From assembly GCA_948471335.1 (NCBI GenBank), contig CAOKRZ010000001.1, positions 1 through 39,282 on the forward strand: a stretch of 39,282 nucleotides of DNA, read 5' to 3'. The notes beneath the pieces were generated by a model that worked only from the letters and a program-made list of their open reading frames with translations, was not told the origin of the DNA and ran no database searches. Of the stretch, positions 1 to 7,435 are shown in pieces. The translations under genes and the position numbers were made by a program. This stretch comes from an uncultured Christensenella sp. GTDB taxonomy: Bacteria > Bacillota > Clostridia > Christensenellales > UBA1242. Each line of letters begins with the position of its first letter. Positions within the stretch are counted from its first letter, which is position 1.

Positions 1-2
1 CG

Positions 3-551
3 GACATTCGCAAATGGCTGTTACATTTCCGCACTCTTGACTATTCAAAGACAAAACACCGCAAGGAGCTAATCAATATCTTTATTTACCGAATTGTGCT
101 TTACGACGATAAAATGAAAGTGCTATTCCACCTAAAAGGCGGGCAGAAAGAGGAACTTTTATTGAACTTGATATTTCCCGATTACCCCGACGGAAGAGAG
201 GATGAAAGCGAAAAAAGCGCAAAAGAAAAAGAAACCGAAAATTCGGTTTCTCTTTCGGGGTGTTCTTATACCCCTCGTCTGGTGCCCCATACGAACCCCA
301 CGGGATTCGACTCCTTTCTCAATTCAGAAAAAATAAAAACAGAGATGGGTCTCTGTTTCAAGTGCTGTGGTAGTCTCAAGGGGAGTCGAACCCCTCACTT
401 CGCCGTGAAAGGGCGATGTCTTAACCGATTGACCATGAGACCAAATTCAAGAGTTACTCGCTTATTATACGAAAAAATAGTCGTGCTGTCAAGCGTTTTT
501 CGGCATTATTTTTTCTTTTTTAGCGGATTTCTTGCAATTGCGGTCACATAG
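3..551 (+). CDS. Large serine recombinase, C-terminal fragment (cut by window start)
   Basis: The reading frame is open from base 3, so the N-terminal catalytic and recombinase domains lie outside the window. Residues 1-55 read like the extreme C-terminus of Firmicutes large serine recombinases (resolvase/TnpX type): a short coiled region followed by a 'LINIFIYRIVLYDDK' block and a beta strand. Such enzymes cut and paste conjugative or transposable elements. After about residue 75 the frame no longer looks like a recombinase. It continues through a terminator and an antisense tRNA-Glu and stops inside the 3' end of comFC, so the last ~100 codons are probably not native protein; the true end may lie near 240-300 or have been lost at the insertion junction. 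The family call is by pattern recognition only, and activity cannot be judged from this piece. Confidence 0.6.
   Translation, partial: DIRKWLLHFRTLDYSKTKHRKELINIFIYRIVLYDDKMKVLFHLKGGQKEELLLNLIFPDYPDGREDESEKSAKEKETENSVSLSGCSYTPRLVPHTNPTGFDSFLNSEKIKTEMGLCFKCCGSLKGSRTPHFAVKGRCLNRLTMRPNSRVTRLLYEKIVVLSSVFRHYFFFFSGFLAIAVT
337..358 (-). terminator. Rho-independent terminator after tRNA-Glu
   Basis: Read on the minus strand, AAACAGAGA and TCTCTGTTT form a 9-bp stem with a 4-nt loop, followed by a T-rich tract (plus-strand bases 336 down to 327). It lies 10 nt downstream of the tRNA CCA end, so it is the expected end of the tRNA transcript. Confidence 0.8.
368..442 (-). tRNA. tRNA-Glu (anticodon TTC)
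   Basis: The minus strand folds as a complete 75-nt tRNA. The acceptor arm GGTCTCA pairs with TGAGACT (first pair G-T), followed by discriminator A and an encoded CCA. The anticodon loop is C-TTTCA-C with anticodon TTC, which reads GAA/GAG. The T arm is GGGG-TTCGACT-CCCC. It has its own promoter (464-492) and terminator (337-358). The gene lies antisense to the open tail of the recombinase frame, next to the end of a possible mobile element. Confidence 0.95.
464..492 (-). promoter_or_regulatory. Sigma-A promoter of tRNA-Glu
   Basis: The minus strand reads TTGACA, a 17-bp spacer, then TATAAT, a perfect vegetative consensus. The -10 box ends about 21 nt before the first tRNA base. It lies between the comFC stop and the tRNA. 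Confidence 0.9.
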
Positions 552-1255
552 ATCTCTTTTGCCTTGGATTTTTTAAGAAGCATCGCAACAATATTTACTG
601 TAGCGCAAGTTGTGATGACATCGTCAACAATCAAAAAAGACTTATCTTTGACGAAGTTTTTGTCTGTGAGAGAAAAACTGTCTTTAAGGTTTCTTTGACG
701 CTCCTCATAGCTTAAAAACTTTTGACTTTTTGTCATACGATACTTGATCACAAGGTCGCTGAGCATAGGTTTGCCTGTAAGGGCTGAAATTTCTTTTGCA
801 AGAAGCTCGGCTTGGTTATAGCCTCTTCGTTTCTTTGTTTTTTCATGGACTGGAACTGGGATTATGTAGTCAAACTTAAAGTTTTCTTCACTTATTCGTT
901 TAACCATGATTTTTGCTAGGTCTGAAACAAGATAGAGCGCATGGTCTTCTTTAAGTTTAAGTATTGCACGTCTTACCTGAGTTTGATAAACAAACGGGCA
1001 GGTGGCTTTTGTGAAATGTTTGTGTTTGCTTGCGCAAAAATCACAAACCTGATTGCCGTCAAGGATTGGCACATCACAAAACTTGCAACGCGTGCCTTCG
1101 TTTAAGATGTTGCTTTCAAGACAATGCTCACAAAATGGCATATTATCAAAATCAGGCACATCTGTTTCGCAAAAAAGACACTTGGCTTTGCTGGGAAAAA
1201 TTTGCTCAAGTATCCAATCTTTTGTTAAGTTTAAGAATTTTAGAAATTTGTTCAT
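506..1255 (-). CDS. comFC: ComF/ComFC family phosphoribosyltransferase-like protein
   Basis: The 249-aa protein has the ComFC layout. An N-terminal zinc-ribbon region carries four Cys pairs or near-pairs (CLFC and CEHC, then CKFC and CDFC, about residues 25-75), followed by a type I phosphoribosyltransferase fold. In naturally competent bacteria ComFC helps take up single-stranded DNA in the cytoplasm; outside them its role is unclear. The PRPP-loop motif is at about residues 208-219 and reads VDDVITTCAT, where the family normally has TTGAT, so a Gly is replaced by Cys. The start lies 4 nt after the recD2 stop (TAA-TGAT-ATG), which suggests translational coupling and one transcript with recD2. 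No separate Shine-Dalgarno is evident. Confidence 0.85.
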   Translation of the reverse strand: MNKFLKFLNLTKDWILEQIFPSKAKCLFCETDVPDFDNMPFCEHCLESNILNEGTRCKFCDVPILDGNQVCDFCASKHKHFTKATCPFVYQTQVRRAILKLKEDHALYLVSDLAKIMVKRISEENFKFDYIIPVPVHEKTKKRRGYNQAELLAKEISALTGKPMLSDLVIKYRMTKSQKFLSYEERQRNLKDSFSLTDKNFVKDKSFLIVDDVITTCATVNIVAMLLKKSKAKEIYVTAIARNPLKKKK

Positions 1256-1259
1256 ATCA

Positions 1260-3503
1260 TTAGTTAAAAAGTTCGCCGATTTGGCTGTTTGTTGAAATGA
1301 GAAGGTCTTTTAAAAGTGTGAAGCGCTGCACTGTGTAGCTGTTTGACACCATTCTCTTAAGATTTTTTTGTTCTCCGACAATGACAACCATTTTTTTTGC
1401 CCTTGTTACGCCGGTATAGATCAGGTTGCGTGTGAGAATCATGCTTGGTCCTGCAATTGCTGGCAAAATGACCACATCAAACTCAGAGCCCTGACTTTTG
1501 TGAATTGTGATGGCATATGCAAGAGAAAGCTGGCTGAGTTCTGTTCTTGGATAAGGGCAGTGGCGACCATCTTCAAAGACGACGACTGTTTCGCCAGTTT
1601 GATAGTCAATTGAGTCGATAAAGCCGATGTCTCCATTGAAAACCCCTTCTCCTTCTTCTTCCAAGAAGCCATTCATGCGCTTCCAAACAAGGTTATAGTT
1701 GTTTGAAGTTTGCATAACCTTGTCGCCTTCGCGGAAAATGTTTTCGCCGACAACAAATTCGTTTTTCTTTATTGAAGGAGGATTGATTTTTTCTTGCAAG
1801 GTGCGGTTTAAATTGTCAATCCCGCACACTCCTGCTTTAAGTGGAGCGAGAACTTGAATCTGCGTCGAATCCAGCCCTGTAAATTTTGGAAGGCGGGAAG
1901 TGACCATGTCAACAATTGAATTCTTGATTTTGTCAAGCTCGGTTTTCTCTTCAAAGAAAAAATCTTTTGATGAGTTGTCAATGACAGGCATCTTGCCAGA
2001 GTTTATGAGGTGCGCGTTTGTGATGATAAGGCTGTTTTCGGCCTGTCTATAAATTTTTGTCAGCATTGAGACTGTGACTATTCCGCTTTTCAGAATGTCG
2101 CCAAGCACATTTCCAGCACCAACACTTGGAAGCTGATCTTTGTCGCCAACCAGCACAAGTTTGCAGTCGCGTGGAAGAGCCTTACACAAACTGCTCATAA
2201 GTGCGACGTCAACCATTGAGACTTCGTCGACAATGACAGCGTTTGTTTTGAGTGGATTTTTTTCGTTGTAAACAAATCGCGATAAAGCGCCGTCTGCACC
2301 TTCACCAACTTCCAATGCACGATGAATTGTCTTTGCTTCTTCGCCAGTGCTGTCGGAAAGCCTTTTTGATGCACGGCCTGTTGGTGCAACAAGCATATAT
2401 TCTTGCTTGTTTTGTTTCAAGATTTCAATGATGCATTTGACAATTGTGGTTTTTCCAGTTCCAGGCCCGCCTGTTATAACAGAAACGCCACTGTTTATTG
2501 CGCTTATAATTGCAGCTTTTTGTTCGTCATGAAAAGATATTTGATTTTTCTCTTCAAAATGTTTAATTTCATCTTCAAGGTCAAGCTTTTTGGTGACTAC
2601 GCTTTGATTTAATAAACATAACTTCTGAGCGACAGAGTTTTCATAGAAATAATACTTTGAGAACATGACAATTTCGCTGCCTTTATGCTGCATGAGGCGC
2701 ATAGTTTTATCAATAGTAAGCCCGTCAAGTGCATCGTCATATTTTTCCTTAAAGGTAACTAGATCAAGCTCCAGAAGTTTTTCTGCGGCTTCAAAAAGCA
2801 TTTCTTTTGGCAAATATGTGTTGCCAGTTCGCTCAACGGAATTGTTCATTGTGTGTATAAGCCCAGCGCGAACCCGAAACTCGCTTTCTTCTGGAATCCC
2901 AACACTTCTTGCAATTCGGTCAGCCGTTAAAAAGCCTATTCCATCGACATCTTCAACAAGGCGGTAGGGATTGTTTTTCACAACGTCAATTGTTTTGCTG
3001 TCATAGATTTGATAGATCTTGATTGCCATGTTGGTTGAAATGTTATACTTTTGCAAAAACATGATTGAATTTTGCATTTTTTTCAGCTCTTTGAATTTAT
3101 CTCCGATCTCCAAAGCTTTTTTCATGCTTATGTTTTTGATTTCGGCAAGCTTTGACGGCGCCATTTCAATTATGTCAAAAGTCTCTTCCTTGAAAGCTGC
3201 GACAATGTTTTTTGCTGTGATAGGGCCAACGCCTTTGATAAGCCCTGATGAAAGATATCGTTCAATCCCAGCCAATGTTTTTGGAAGAAGCACCTCATAT
3301 GAAGAAAAAGAGAATTGATATCCATATTTATTGTTGTTGACATATTCGCCTTCAAGAAGAAGATTTTCACCAATGTTTGCCGACAAAAGCTTGCCTACAA
3401 TTGTCACCATAGCGCCTTTAAAGTCGACTATTGCAACAGTGTAGCCATTTTGTTCGTTTCTGAAAATAATTTCTTCAATTGGTCCTTCAATCTGCATAGT
3501 CAT
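1260..3503 (-). CDS. recD2: RecD2-type ATP-dependent DNA helicase (SF1B)
   Basis: The 747-aa protein matches RecD2, the RecBCD-independent 5'-3' helicase used in DNA repair and replication stress. An N-terminal OB-like region (1-95) is followed by helix-hairpin-helix repeats (about 95-220, for example GLIKGVGPITAKNI). The motor then shows Walker A GGPGTGKTT near residue 345, motif II DEVSMVD near 426, motif III LVGDKDQLPSVGAG, and the C-terminal motifs AITIHKSQGSEFD near 666 and YTGVTRAKK near 705. Length is normal. Two ATGs two codons apart (3503 and 3497) are possible; the first is used here, with only a weak AGG upstream. It is transcribed with comFC and diverges from the MarR-like gene. 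Confidence 0.93.
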   Translation of the reverse strand: MTMQIEGPIEEIIFRNEQNGYTVAIVDFKGAMVTIVGKLLSANIGENLLLEGEYVNNNKYGYQFSFSSYEVLLPKTLAGIERYLSSGLIKGVGPITAKNIVAAFKEETFDIIEMAPSKLAEIKNISMKKALEIGDKFKELKKMQNSIMFLQKYNISTNMAIKIYQIYDSKTIDVVKNNPYRLVEDVDGIGFLTADRIARSVGIPEESEFRVRAGLIHTMNNSVERTGNTYLPKEMLFEAAEKLLELDLVTFKEKYDDALDGLTIDKTMRLMQHKGSEIVMFSKYYFYENSVAQKLCLLNQSVVTKKLDLEDEIKHFEEKNQISFHDEQKAAIISAINSGVSVITGGPGTGKTTIVKCIIEILKQNKQEYMLVAPTGRASKRLSDSTGEEAKTIHRALEVGEGADGALSRFVYNEKNPLKTNAVIVDEVSMVDVALMSSLCKALPRDCKLVLVGDKDQLPSVGAGNVLGDILKSGIVTVSMLTKIYRQAENSLIITNAHLINSGKMPVIDNSSKDFFFEEKTELDKIKNSIVDMVTSRLPKFTGLDSTQIQVLAPLKAGVCGIDNLNRTLQEKINPPSIKKNEFVVGENIFREGDKVMQTSNNYNLVWKRMNGFLEEEGEGVFNGDIGFIDSIDYQTGETVVVFEDGRHCPYPRTELSQLSLAYAITIHKSQGSEFDVVILPAIAGPSMILTRNLIYTGVTRAKKMVVIVGEQKNLKRMVSNSYTVQRFTLLKDLLISTNSQIGELFN

Positions 3504-3543
3504 ATTTTAATACCTATCAATATCAAAAATCAAGCAAAAACGC

Positions 3544-3572
3544 TTGCAACTGATAAAAATTTTGTTTATACT
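3544..3572 (+). promoter_or_regulatory. Promoter of the MarR-cysS transcript
   Basis: TTGCAA, a 17-bp spacer and TATACT lie 20 nt before the ATG at 3593. The transcript should start near 3579, leaving a leader of about 14 nt without a convincing Shine-Dalgarno. Confidence 0.6.
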
Positions 3573-3592
3573 ATTATTGCACGGTTAAAATT

Positions 3593-3976
3593 ATGGACAG
3601 GGCGAAAAGAATCATTGAAATTGAATCACTTGCTGAAAATTTGTTGAAAAGTCGCAAAAATTCACCTTTATTGCGTCTTAAAGTTTTGTATTTCGCTTCT
3701 GTATATGAAAATTTGTCTGTAAGTATGATTATTGAAAAGCTTGGAATCAAGAAATCAAACTTCGCGCTTCTCACAAGAGAACTTGAAGAAGAAGGCCTTA
3801 TTGAAATTTTGCAAGCCGAGATTGACAAACGATGTCGTTCTATTAAGCTTACAAATAAGGGCAGGGAAGAGCTTGAAAGCTATATCACAGAAGTTGAGAA
3901 CATTTTGACTCCTTCAAGCATCGAAGTTGACAAAGCCCTTGAAACAATAACTGATTATTTGAATAAAATTATATAA
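3593..3976 (+). CDS. MarR-like winged-helix transcriptional regulator
   Basis: The 127-aa protein is predicted to be a winged helix-turn-helix DNA-binding protein of MarR type. Residues 40-75 form the HTH (LSVSMIIEKLGIKKSNFALLT). The wing follows with the typical pattern EEGLIEILQAEIDKRCRSIKLTNKGREELES, and a C-terminal helix could serve dimerisation. The target is unknown. It lies directly upstream of cysS (11-nt gap) and shares its promoter, so it may simply be co-transcribed rather than control cysS. A distant PadR or other small wHTH family is an alternative. Confidence 0.65.
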   Translation: MDRAKRIIEIESLAENLLKSRKNSPLLRLKVLYFASVYENLSVSMIIEKLGIKKSNFALLTRELEEEGLIEILQAEIDKRCRSIKLTNKGREELESYITEVENILTPSSIEVDKALETITDYLNKII

Positions 3977-3987
3977 TAGGGGAAAAT

Positions 3988-5406
3988 ATGATAAGAATAT
4001 ATAATACAAGAACAAGGAAAAAGGAGGACTTTGTTCCTATTTCCGAAGGTCGTGTCGGAATGTATGTTTGCGGTCCAACAGTATATGGACCTCCACATCT
4101 TGGGCACGCGAAAAGTTATCTTTCATTTGATGTAATACGTCGTTTTTTCGTCTTTTCTGGGTATAAAGTAAAATACGTTCAAAACATAACTGACGTTGGA
4201 CACCTTGTTGGCGACGGCGATGAAGGGGAAGACAAGATTGCTCGTCAAGCAAAACTTGAAAAAGTTGATCCATATGAAATCGCTTACAAATATGAATGCG
4301 ACTATTTCAAAGCAATGGATGCACTCAACATTGAAAGACCTTCAATTTCTGCGAGGGCAACCGGGTTTATCATTGATATCATTGAAGCGGTAAAAGAGAT
4401 TGTTGACAAGGGTTATGGTTATGTAACTAAAGAAGGCAATGTGTATTTTGATGTGAGAAAATATCCAAATTACGGACAACTTTCCAATAGAAAACTTGAT
4501 GAAAGTGTCAGCGGAGAGCGTATTGAAGTTGCTTCGGATAAACGCAATCCAGAAGATTTTGCGCTTTGGAAGGCAGTGGATGATAAAACTTTGATGAAGT
4601 GGGATAGCCCTTGGGGAGTTGGTTGTCCAGGTTGGCATATCGAATGTTCAGTTTTAAGCCGCAAGTTTCTTGGTGACAAGTTTGATATTCACGGCGGCGG
4701 GATTGACAACCTTTTCCCACATCATGAATGCGAATGTGCACAAGGGGATATTCTTACTGGTGATGTGCCAATGAACTATTTTATGCACAATAATCTTGTG
4801 ACAGTTAACGGCACTAAAATGGGTAAGAGCTTAGGAAATTTTATCACGCTTACTGAACTTTTTGATAAATATGGACCTATGGTTGTAAGATATTTCATAT
4901 TGATGAGTCATTATCGTAGTATTGTTGACTTTAACAATGAAGGTCTTAAGACTGCACAAAAGCAATATGCAAGAATTGCAGAAATGGTTAAGGGGATTGA
5001 AAAGCTTGCAAGCACGGAAAAGGTGCCAAGTGGCGAACTGAAAAATATTTTTGATGCTTGCATTGAGGCAATGAATGACGACTTTAACACTCCAGTTTTG
5101 ATAGCCGAAGTCTTAAATTTCGTGAAGAGTGCAAACACCATTATTTCACAAGGCGACAATGAAAAAGCGAAAGAAGCATTATATGTTGTTAATAATATTA
5201 TAAAGGAAGTAATGGGGCTTCAATTTGAAACTAAGGCTGAAGTTGAAGAAAAACTTGACGATGAAATAGATGCTCTCGCAAAGTTGCGTTGGCAGGCAAA
5301 GAAAGATAAAAACTGGGCAGAGGCTGACAAGCTTAGAGCAATTTTACTTGAAAAAGGTTACACGATAAAAGACACTAAAGACGGTTATGAAATAGAAAAA
5401 AACTAG
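3988..5406 (+). CDS. cysS: Cysteinyl-tRNA synthetase
   Basis: The 472-aa class I synthetase charges tRNA-Cys with cysteine in the cytoplasm. The HIGH motif reads PHLGHA (about residues 36-41) and the KMSKS motif reads KMGKSLGNF (near 278). The zinc-binding set is present: Cys28 in YVCGPT, Cys in GCPGWHIECS, and the HHECE block. The C-terminal DALR-type helical region ends with the usual AEADKLR...KGYTIKDTKDG. Length matches the family. GGGG 6 nt before ATG serves as ribosome site, and the stop codon is part of the following terminator stem. No T-box leader is visible. Confidence 0.97.
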   Translation: MIRIYNTRTRKKEDFVPISEGRVGMYVCGPTVYGPPHLGHAKSYLSFDVIRRFFVFSGYKVKYVQNITDVGHLVGDGDEGEDKIARQAKLEKVDPYEIAYKYECDYFKAMDALNIERPSISARATGFIIDIIEAVKEIVDKGYGYVTKEGNVYFDVRKYPNYGQLSNRKLDESVSGERIEVASDKRNPEDFALWKAVDDKTLMKWDSPWGVGCPGWHIECSVLSRKFLGDKFDIHGGGIDNLFPHHECECAQGDILTGDVPMNYFMHNNLVTVNGTKMGKSLGNFITLTELFDKYGPMVVRYFILMSHYRSIVDFNNEGLKTAQKQYARIAEMVKGIEKLASTEKVPSGELKNIFDACIEAMNDDFNTPVLIAEVLNFVKSANTIISQGDNEKAKEALYVVNNIIKEVMGLQFETKAEVEEKLDDEIDALAKLRWQAKKDKNWAEADKLRAILLEKGYTIKDTKDGYEIEKN

Positions 5407-5430
5407 GAAATTTCCTAGTTTTTTATTTTT
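5401..5430. terminator. Bidirectional terminator between cysS and the 219-aa gene
   Basis: The perfect palindrome AACTAGGAAATTTCCTAGTT is followed by a T tract on the plus strand and preceded by an A tract, so it can end both converging transcripts. The cysS TAG stop lies within the left arm. Confidence 0.8.
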
Positions 5431-5432
5431 AA

Positions 5433-6092
5433 CTATCTAAGTGTGTTGCCTCTTTCTCTTTTTTCGATTTCGAAAAGTTCTTTAACGAATCTGATAAGTT
5501 CGTCTTGATTATCAACATTTGTTGATCTGATTATTTCCTTAATTTGTTTTACAGCGTCAGCAGAGCTTATAGCATCCACACTTGCAAAATATCTGAGTGA
5601 ATCAACAACCCCAAGTGCCAAAGTGTTTTTAAAGGCTGGTGCAATTTTTACGTTCTTTTCATATGCTGTTTTGTGATTTTCAAGAATTTCTACAAATCCT
5701 TGGCAAGCATTTTGTCCTAATTTCATATCATTCTCCTTTGTTTCTGTCTTTATTATATCATCATTTTTATTTTTGTCAATAGGTGGTTTTGGATGTGTTG
5801 GCTTAATTGTAAACTTTTTGTATTTTCGATAACTGTCATAAACGCGATCAAAGATCGATTCAAGTGCAAGCTGATTTTCAGCGCCAACAAGATAACCTTT
5901 CAAAAGCTCATGCATTGCATAATCATTTGAGTGTTCGTCTGCGCCAACCATTGCAAGAAGTTCGATATACATTTGCGCCTGTCTGCCAGTCATGCCTTTG
6001 ATGTATGGCCCAGTCTGACTTTTCTCCCAAGCTCTATATTCTTCCCATAATTCTTTAAATCTCTTGACTAATTCAGGATATATTGCGCTCAT
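5433..6092 (-). CDS. Unidentified two-part soluble protein (219 aa)
   Basis: I do not recognise this family. The N-terminal ~100 residues are helical and charged (ELWEEYRAWEKSQTGPYIKGMTGRQAQMYI and so on). A Lys/Pro-rich linker at about 98-122 (KPPIDKNKNDDIIKTETKEN) joins a second helical domain starting at Met123. No signal peptide or membrane segment is seen. AGGAG precedes the ATG at 6092, and a good promoter lies upstream. Met123 is itself preceded by AAGGAG at the right distance, so a ~97-aa product of the second domain could also be made. The gene is monocistronic, between two terminators. A fusion of two small conserved hypothetical proteins is possible. Confidence 0.75.
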   Translation of the reverse strand: MSAIYPELVKRFKELWEEYRAWEKSQTGPYIKGMTGRQAQMYIELLAMVGADEHSNDYAMHELLKGYLVGAENQLALESIFDRVYDSYRKYKKFTIKPTHPKPPIDKNKNDDIIKTETKENDMKLGQNACQGFVEILENHKTAYEKNVKIAPAFKNTLALGVVDSLRYFASVDAISSADAVKQIKEIIRSTNVDNQDELIRFVKELFEIEKRERGNTLR

Positions 6093-6111
6093 ATCTTTTT
6101 CTCCTGTTAAT

Positions 6112-6140
6112 ATGATAACATGAGGTCAAGGATATGTCAA
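6112..6140 (-). promoter_or_regulatory. Promoter of the 219-aa gene
   Basis: Minus-strand TTGACA, 17-bp spacer, TATCAT, with the -10 box 19 nt before the ATG and GGAG between them. Confidence 0.7.
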
Positions 6141-6152
6141 TATCAAAAAACA

Positions 6153-6180
6153 AAAAAACAGGGGAAAGACCCTGTTTTTT
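6153..6180 (-). terminator. Terminator of the rplJ-rplL transcript
   Basis: Stem AAAAACAGGG / CCCTGTTTTT around a 6-nt loop. On the minus strand it is followed by a T-rich stretch; it lies 30 nt beyond the rplL stop. Confidence 0.8.
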
Positions 6181-6209
6181 CAACACAAAATTCAAAATAT
6201 GATTTTAAT

Positions 6210-6584
6210 TTACTTAAGTTTAACTGTTGCGCCAGCTTCTTTAAGCTTAGCTTCGATTTCTTTAGCTTCAGCTGCAGGAACGTTTTCTTTGATTGCCTTT
6301 GGAGCAGATTCAACGAGAGCTTTAGCTTCGCCAAGACCAAGTCCAGTGATTTCTCTAACGACTTTGATAACAGCGATTTTGTTTGCGCCGATTTCAGCGA
6401 GTTCAACTGTGAATTCAGTTTTTTCTTCAGCAGCAGGAGCAGCAGCACCAGCAGGAGCAGCAGCTACAGCTACAGGAGCAGCAGCAGAAACGCCGAATTC
6501 TTCTTCGAGTTTCTTTACAAGTTCTGCCACTTCAACAATTGTGAGTGTTTTGATTTCTTCAACCATTTTTTCGATATTTGCCAT
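6210..6584 (-). CDS. rplL: 50S ribosomal protein L7/L12
   Basis: The 124-aa protein is the ribosomal stalk protein that recruits and activates translation factor GTPases. The N-terminal dimerisation helices (1-32) are followed by an Ala/Pro-rich hinge (about 33-52) and the conserved C-terminal domain with KIAVIKVVREITGLGLGEAKALVE. An AGGAGG Shine-Dalgarno lies 9 nt before ATG. It follows rplJ by 40 nt on the same transcript, in the usual rplJ-rplL order. The usual rplK-rplA are not in this window; the operon has its own promoter and leader. Confidence 0.98.
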   Translation of the reverse strand: MANIEKMVEEIKTLTIVEVAELVKKLEEEFGVSAAAPVAVAAAPAGAAAPAAEEKTEFTVELAEIGANKIAVIKVVREITGLGLGEAKALVESAPKAIKENVPAAEAKEIEAKLKEAGATVKLK

Positions 6585-6624
6585 AATATATTTTTCCTCC
6601 TAAATTTTTTTTCGTAACCTTATG

Positions 6625-7140
6625 TTACTTTGTGGCAATTGCATTAAGAGCAATTGCAAGCCCTTGTGTAGGGGCATTAAGAACTCTGCAAAGAGCACTA
6701 GCAGGCCCATTGAGCGTTCCAAGAAGTTTTGCAATAAGCACTTCTTTGCTTGGAAGTTTTGCAAGTTCTTCGATTTCTTTGCCTTCAACGAAGTTACCAT
6801 TAAGTAAACCAAATTTAACAGCCAATTTTTTTGTTTTTGTTGCGCTTTCACAAGCGATTTTTGCACCTGCTACTTCGTCATCATAACTGAAAGCAACAGC
6901 AGTTGTGCCTTGCAACATATTGTCGGCCACATTGATTCCGAGTTCGTTGAGTGCAAGAGATAATAATGTGTTTTTGTACACTTTGTATTCAGCGCCGTTT
7001 TTCTTGAATTCTCTGCGCATTGCAGTGTCTTCACTTACGGTCAAGCCTTTATAGTCAACGAAAGTCACAGATTTTGACTTTGAAAGCTTTTCTTTGATTT
7101 CTTCAACTACAAGCTTTTTTGCTTCGATATTAGCACTCAT
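6625..7140 (-). CDS. rplJ: 50S ribosomal protein L10
   Basis: The 171-aa protein anchors L7/L12 dimers to the ribosome and represses its own synthesis. The start is ATG at 7140 (protein MSANIEAKKLVVEEIK...), preceded by GGGAGG; the frame stays open for 38 codons upstream, but that part is the L10 leader RNA and is not coding. Conserved features include the N-terminal RNA-binding domain with VTFVDYKGLTVS and LRREFKKNGAEYKVYKNTL-type sequence, and a C-terminal helix for L12 binding (LCRVLNAPTQGLAIALNAIA). Length is typical. Confidence 0.97.
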   Translation of the reverse strand: MSANIEAKKLVVEEIKEKLSKSKSVTFVDYKGLTVSEDTAMRREFKKNGAEYKVYKNTLLSLALNELGINVADNMLQGTTAVAFSYDDEVAGAKIACESATKTKKLAVKFGLLNGNFVEGKEIEELAKLPSKEVLIAKLLGTLNGPASALCRVLNAPTQGLAIALNAIATK

Positions 7141-7185
7141 GACTTTTCCTCCCTTTAAAAATGAATTTTGTGTTATCAAAACAAA

Positions 7186-7217
7186 ATCTCTACGCCTCGG
7201 GAAAAAGGCATAGAGAT
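7186..7217 (-). terminator. Attenuator hairpin in the rplJL leader
   Basis: Minus-strand ATCTCTATGCC pairs with GGCGTAGAGAT (one G-T pair) around a 10-nt loop, then TTTGTTTT follows. The hairpin lies about 45 nt before the rplJ start, between the L10-binding region and the Shine-Dalgarno, where an L10-dependent attenuator is expected. Confidence 0.7.
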
Positions 7218-7219
7218 AA

Positions 7220-7305
7220 AAAATCAATATATTTCCTTCTTCCTCGGCAAGCACACCAGTTGTGTTTATGTTTTCACACTTGCTGTCTATGGATAGATTT
7301 CATTT
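7220..7305 (-). ncRNA. Ribosomal protein L10 leader (autoregulatory RNA)
   Basis: The transcript between the promoter and the attenuator contains features of the L10 leader family: a conserved AGACAGCAAGTGTG-like segment, GGTGTGCTTGCCGAGGAAG, and paired arms (AGCAAGTGTG with CACAACTGGTGTGCTTG region) that can form a kink-turn-bearing hairpin. In Firmicutes, L10(L12)4 bound here lowers rplJL expression. The exact fold was not computed; boundaries are approximate. Confidence 0.75.
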
Positions 7306-7315
7306 TAACAAGGTT

Positions 7316-7344
7316 ATTATACATATAAACTTTGGCTTTGTCAA
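7316..7344 (-). promoter_or_regulatory. Promoter of rplJ-rplL
   Basis: A perfect TTGACA, 17-bp spacer, TATAAT on the minus strand, placing transcription start near 7309 and a leader of about 170 nt. Confidence 0.92.
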
Positions 7345-7382
7345 CAAAAAACAAAAACTTTTTGAAATTTTATTTTATAAAT

Positions 7383-7411
7383 TTGACTTTGATATAAATA
7401 TTTGATAACAT
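7383..7411 (+). promoter_or_regulatory. Promoter of leuS
   Basis: TTGACT, 17-bp spacer, TAACAT, with an AAGGAG ribosome site at 7423-7428 and ATG at 7436. The leader is too short for a T-box. Confidence 0.6.
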
Positions 7412-7435
7412 ATCAGTAAGTTTAAGGAGAAAGAT

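Noticed and set aside
250..320. Possible tRNA-like remnant or att core near TGGTGCCCCATACGAACCCC
   Set aside because: The minus strand resembles a T loop and CCA end, but arms do not pair in tRNA order and no second copy is present in the window. An att site cannot be defined from one end.
6120..6617. Plus-strand 165-aa and 134-aa open frames over rplL
   Set aside because: They are antisense to L7/L12, with low-complexity Phe/Ser or Ala runs that mirror its codons, and have no ribosome site.
7141..7254. rplJ start at 7254 (209 aa)
   Set aside because: The upstream codons coincide with the L10 leader and attenuator; GGGAGG and the conserved N-terminus fix the start at 7140.
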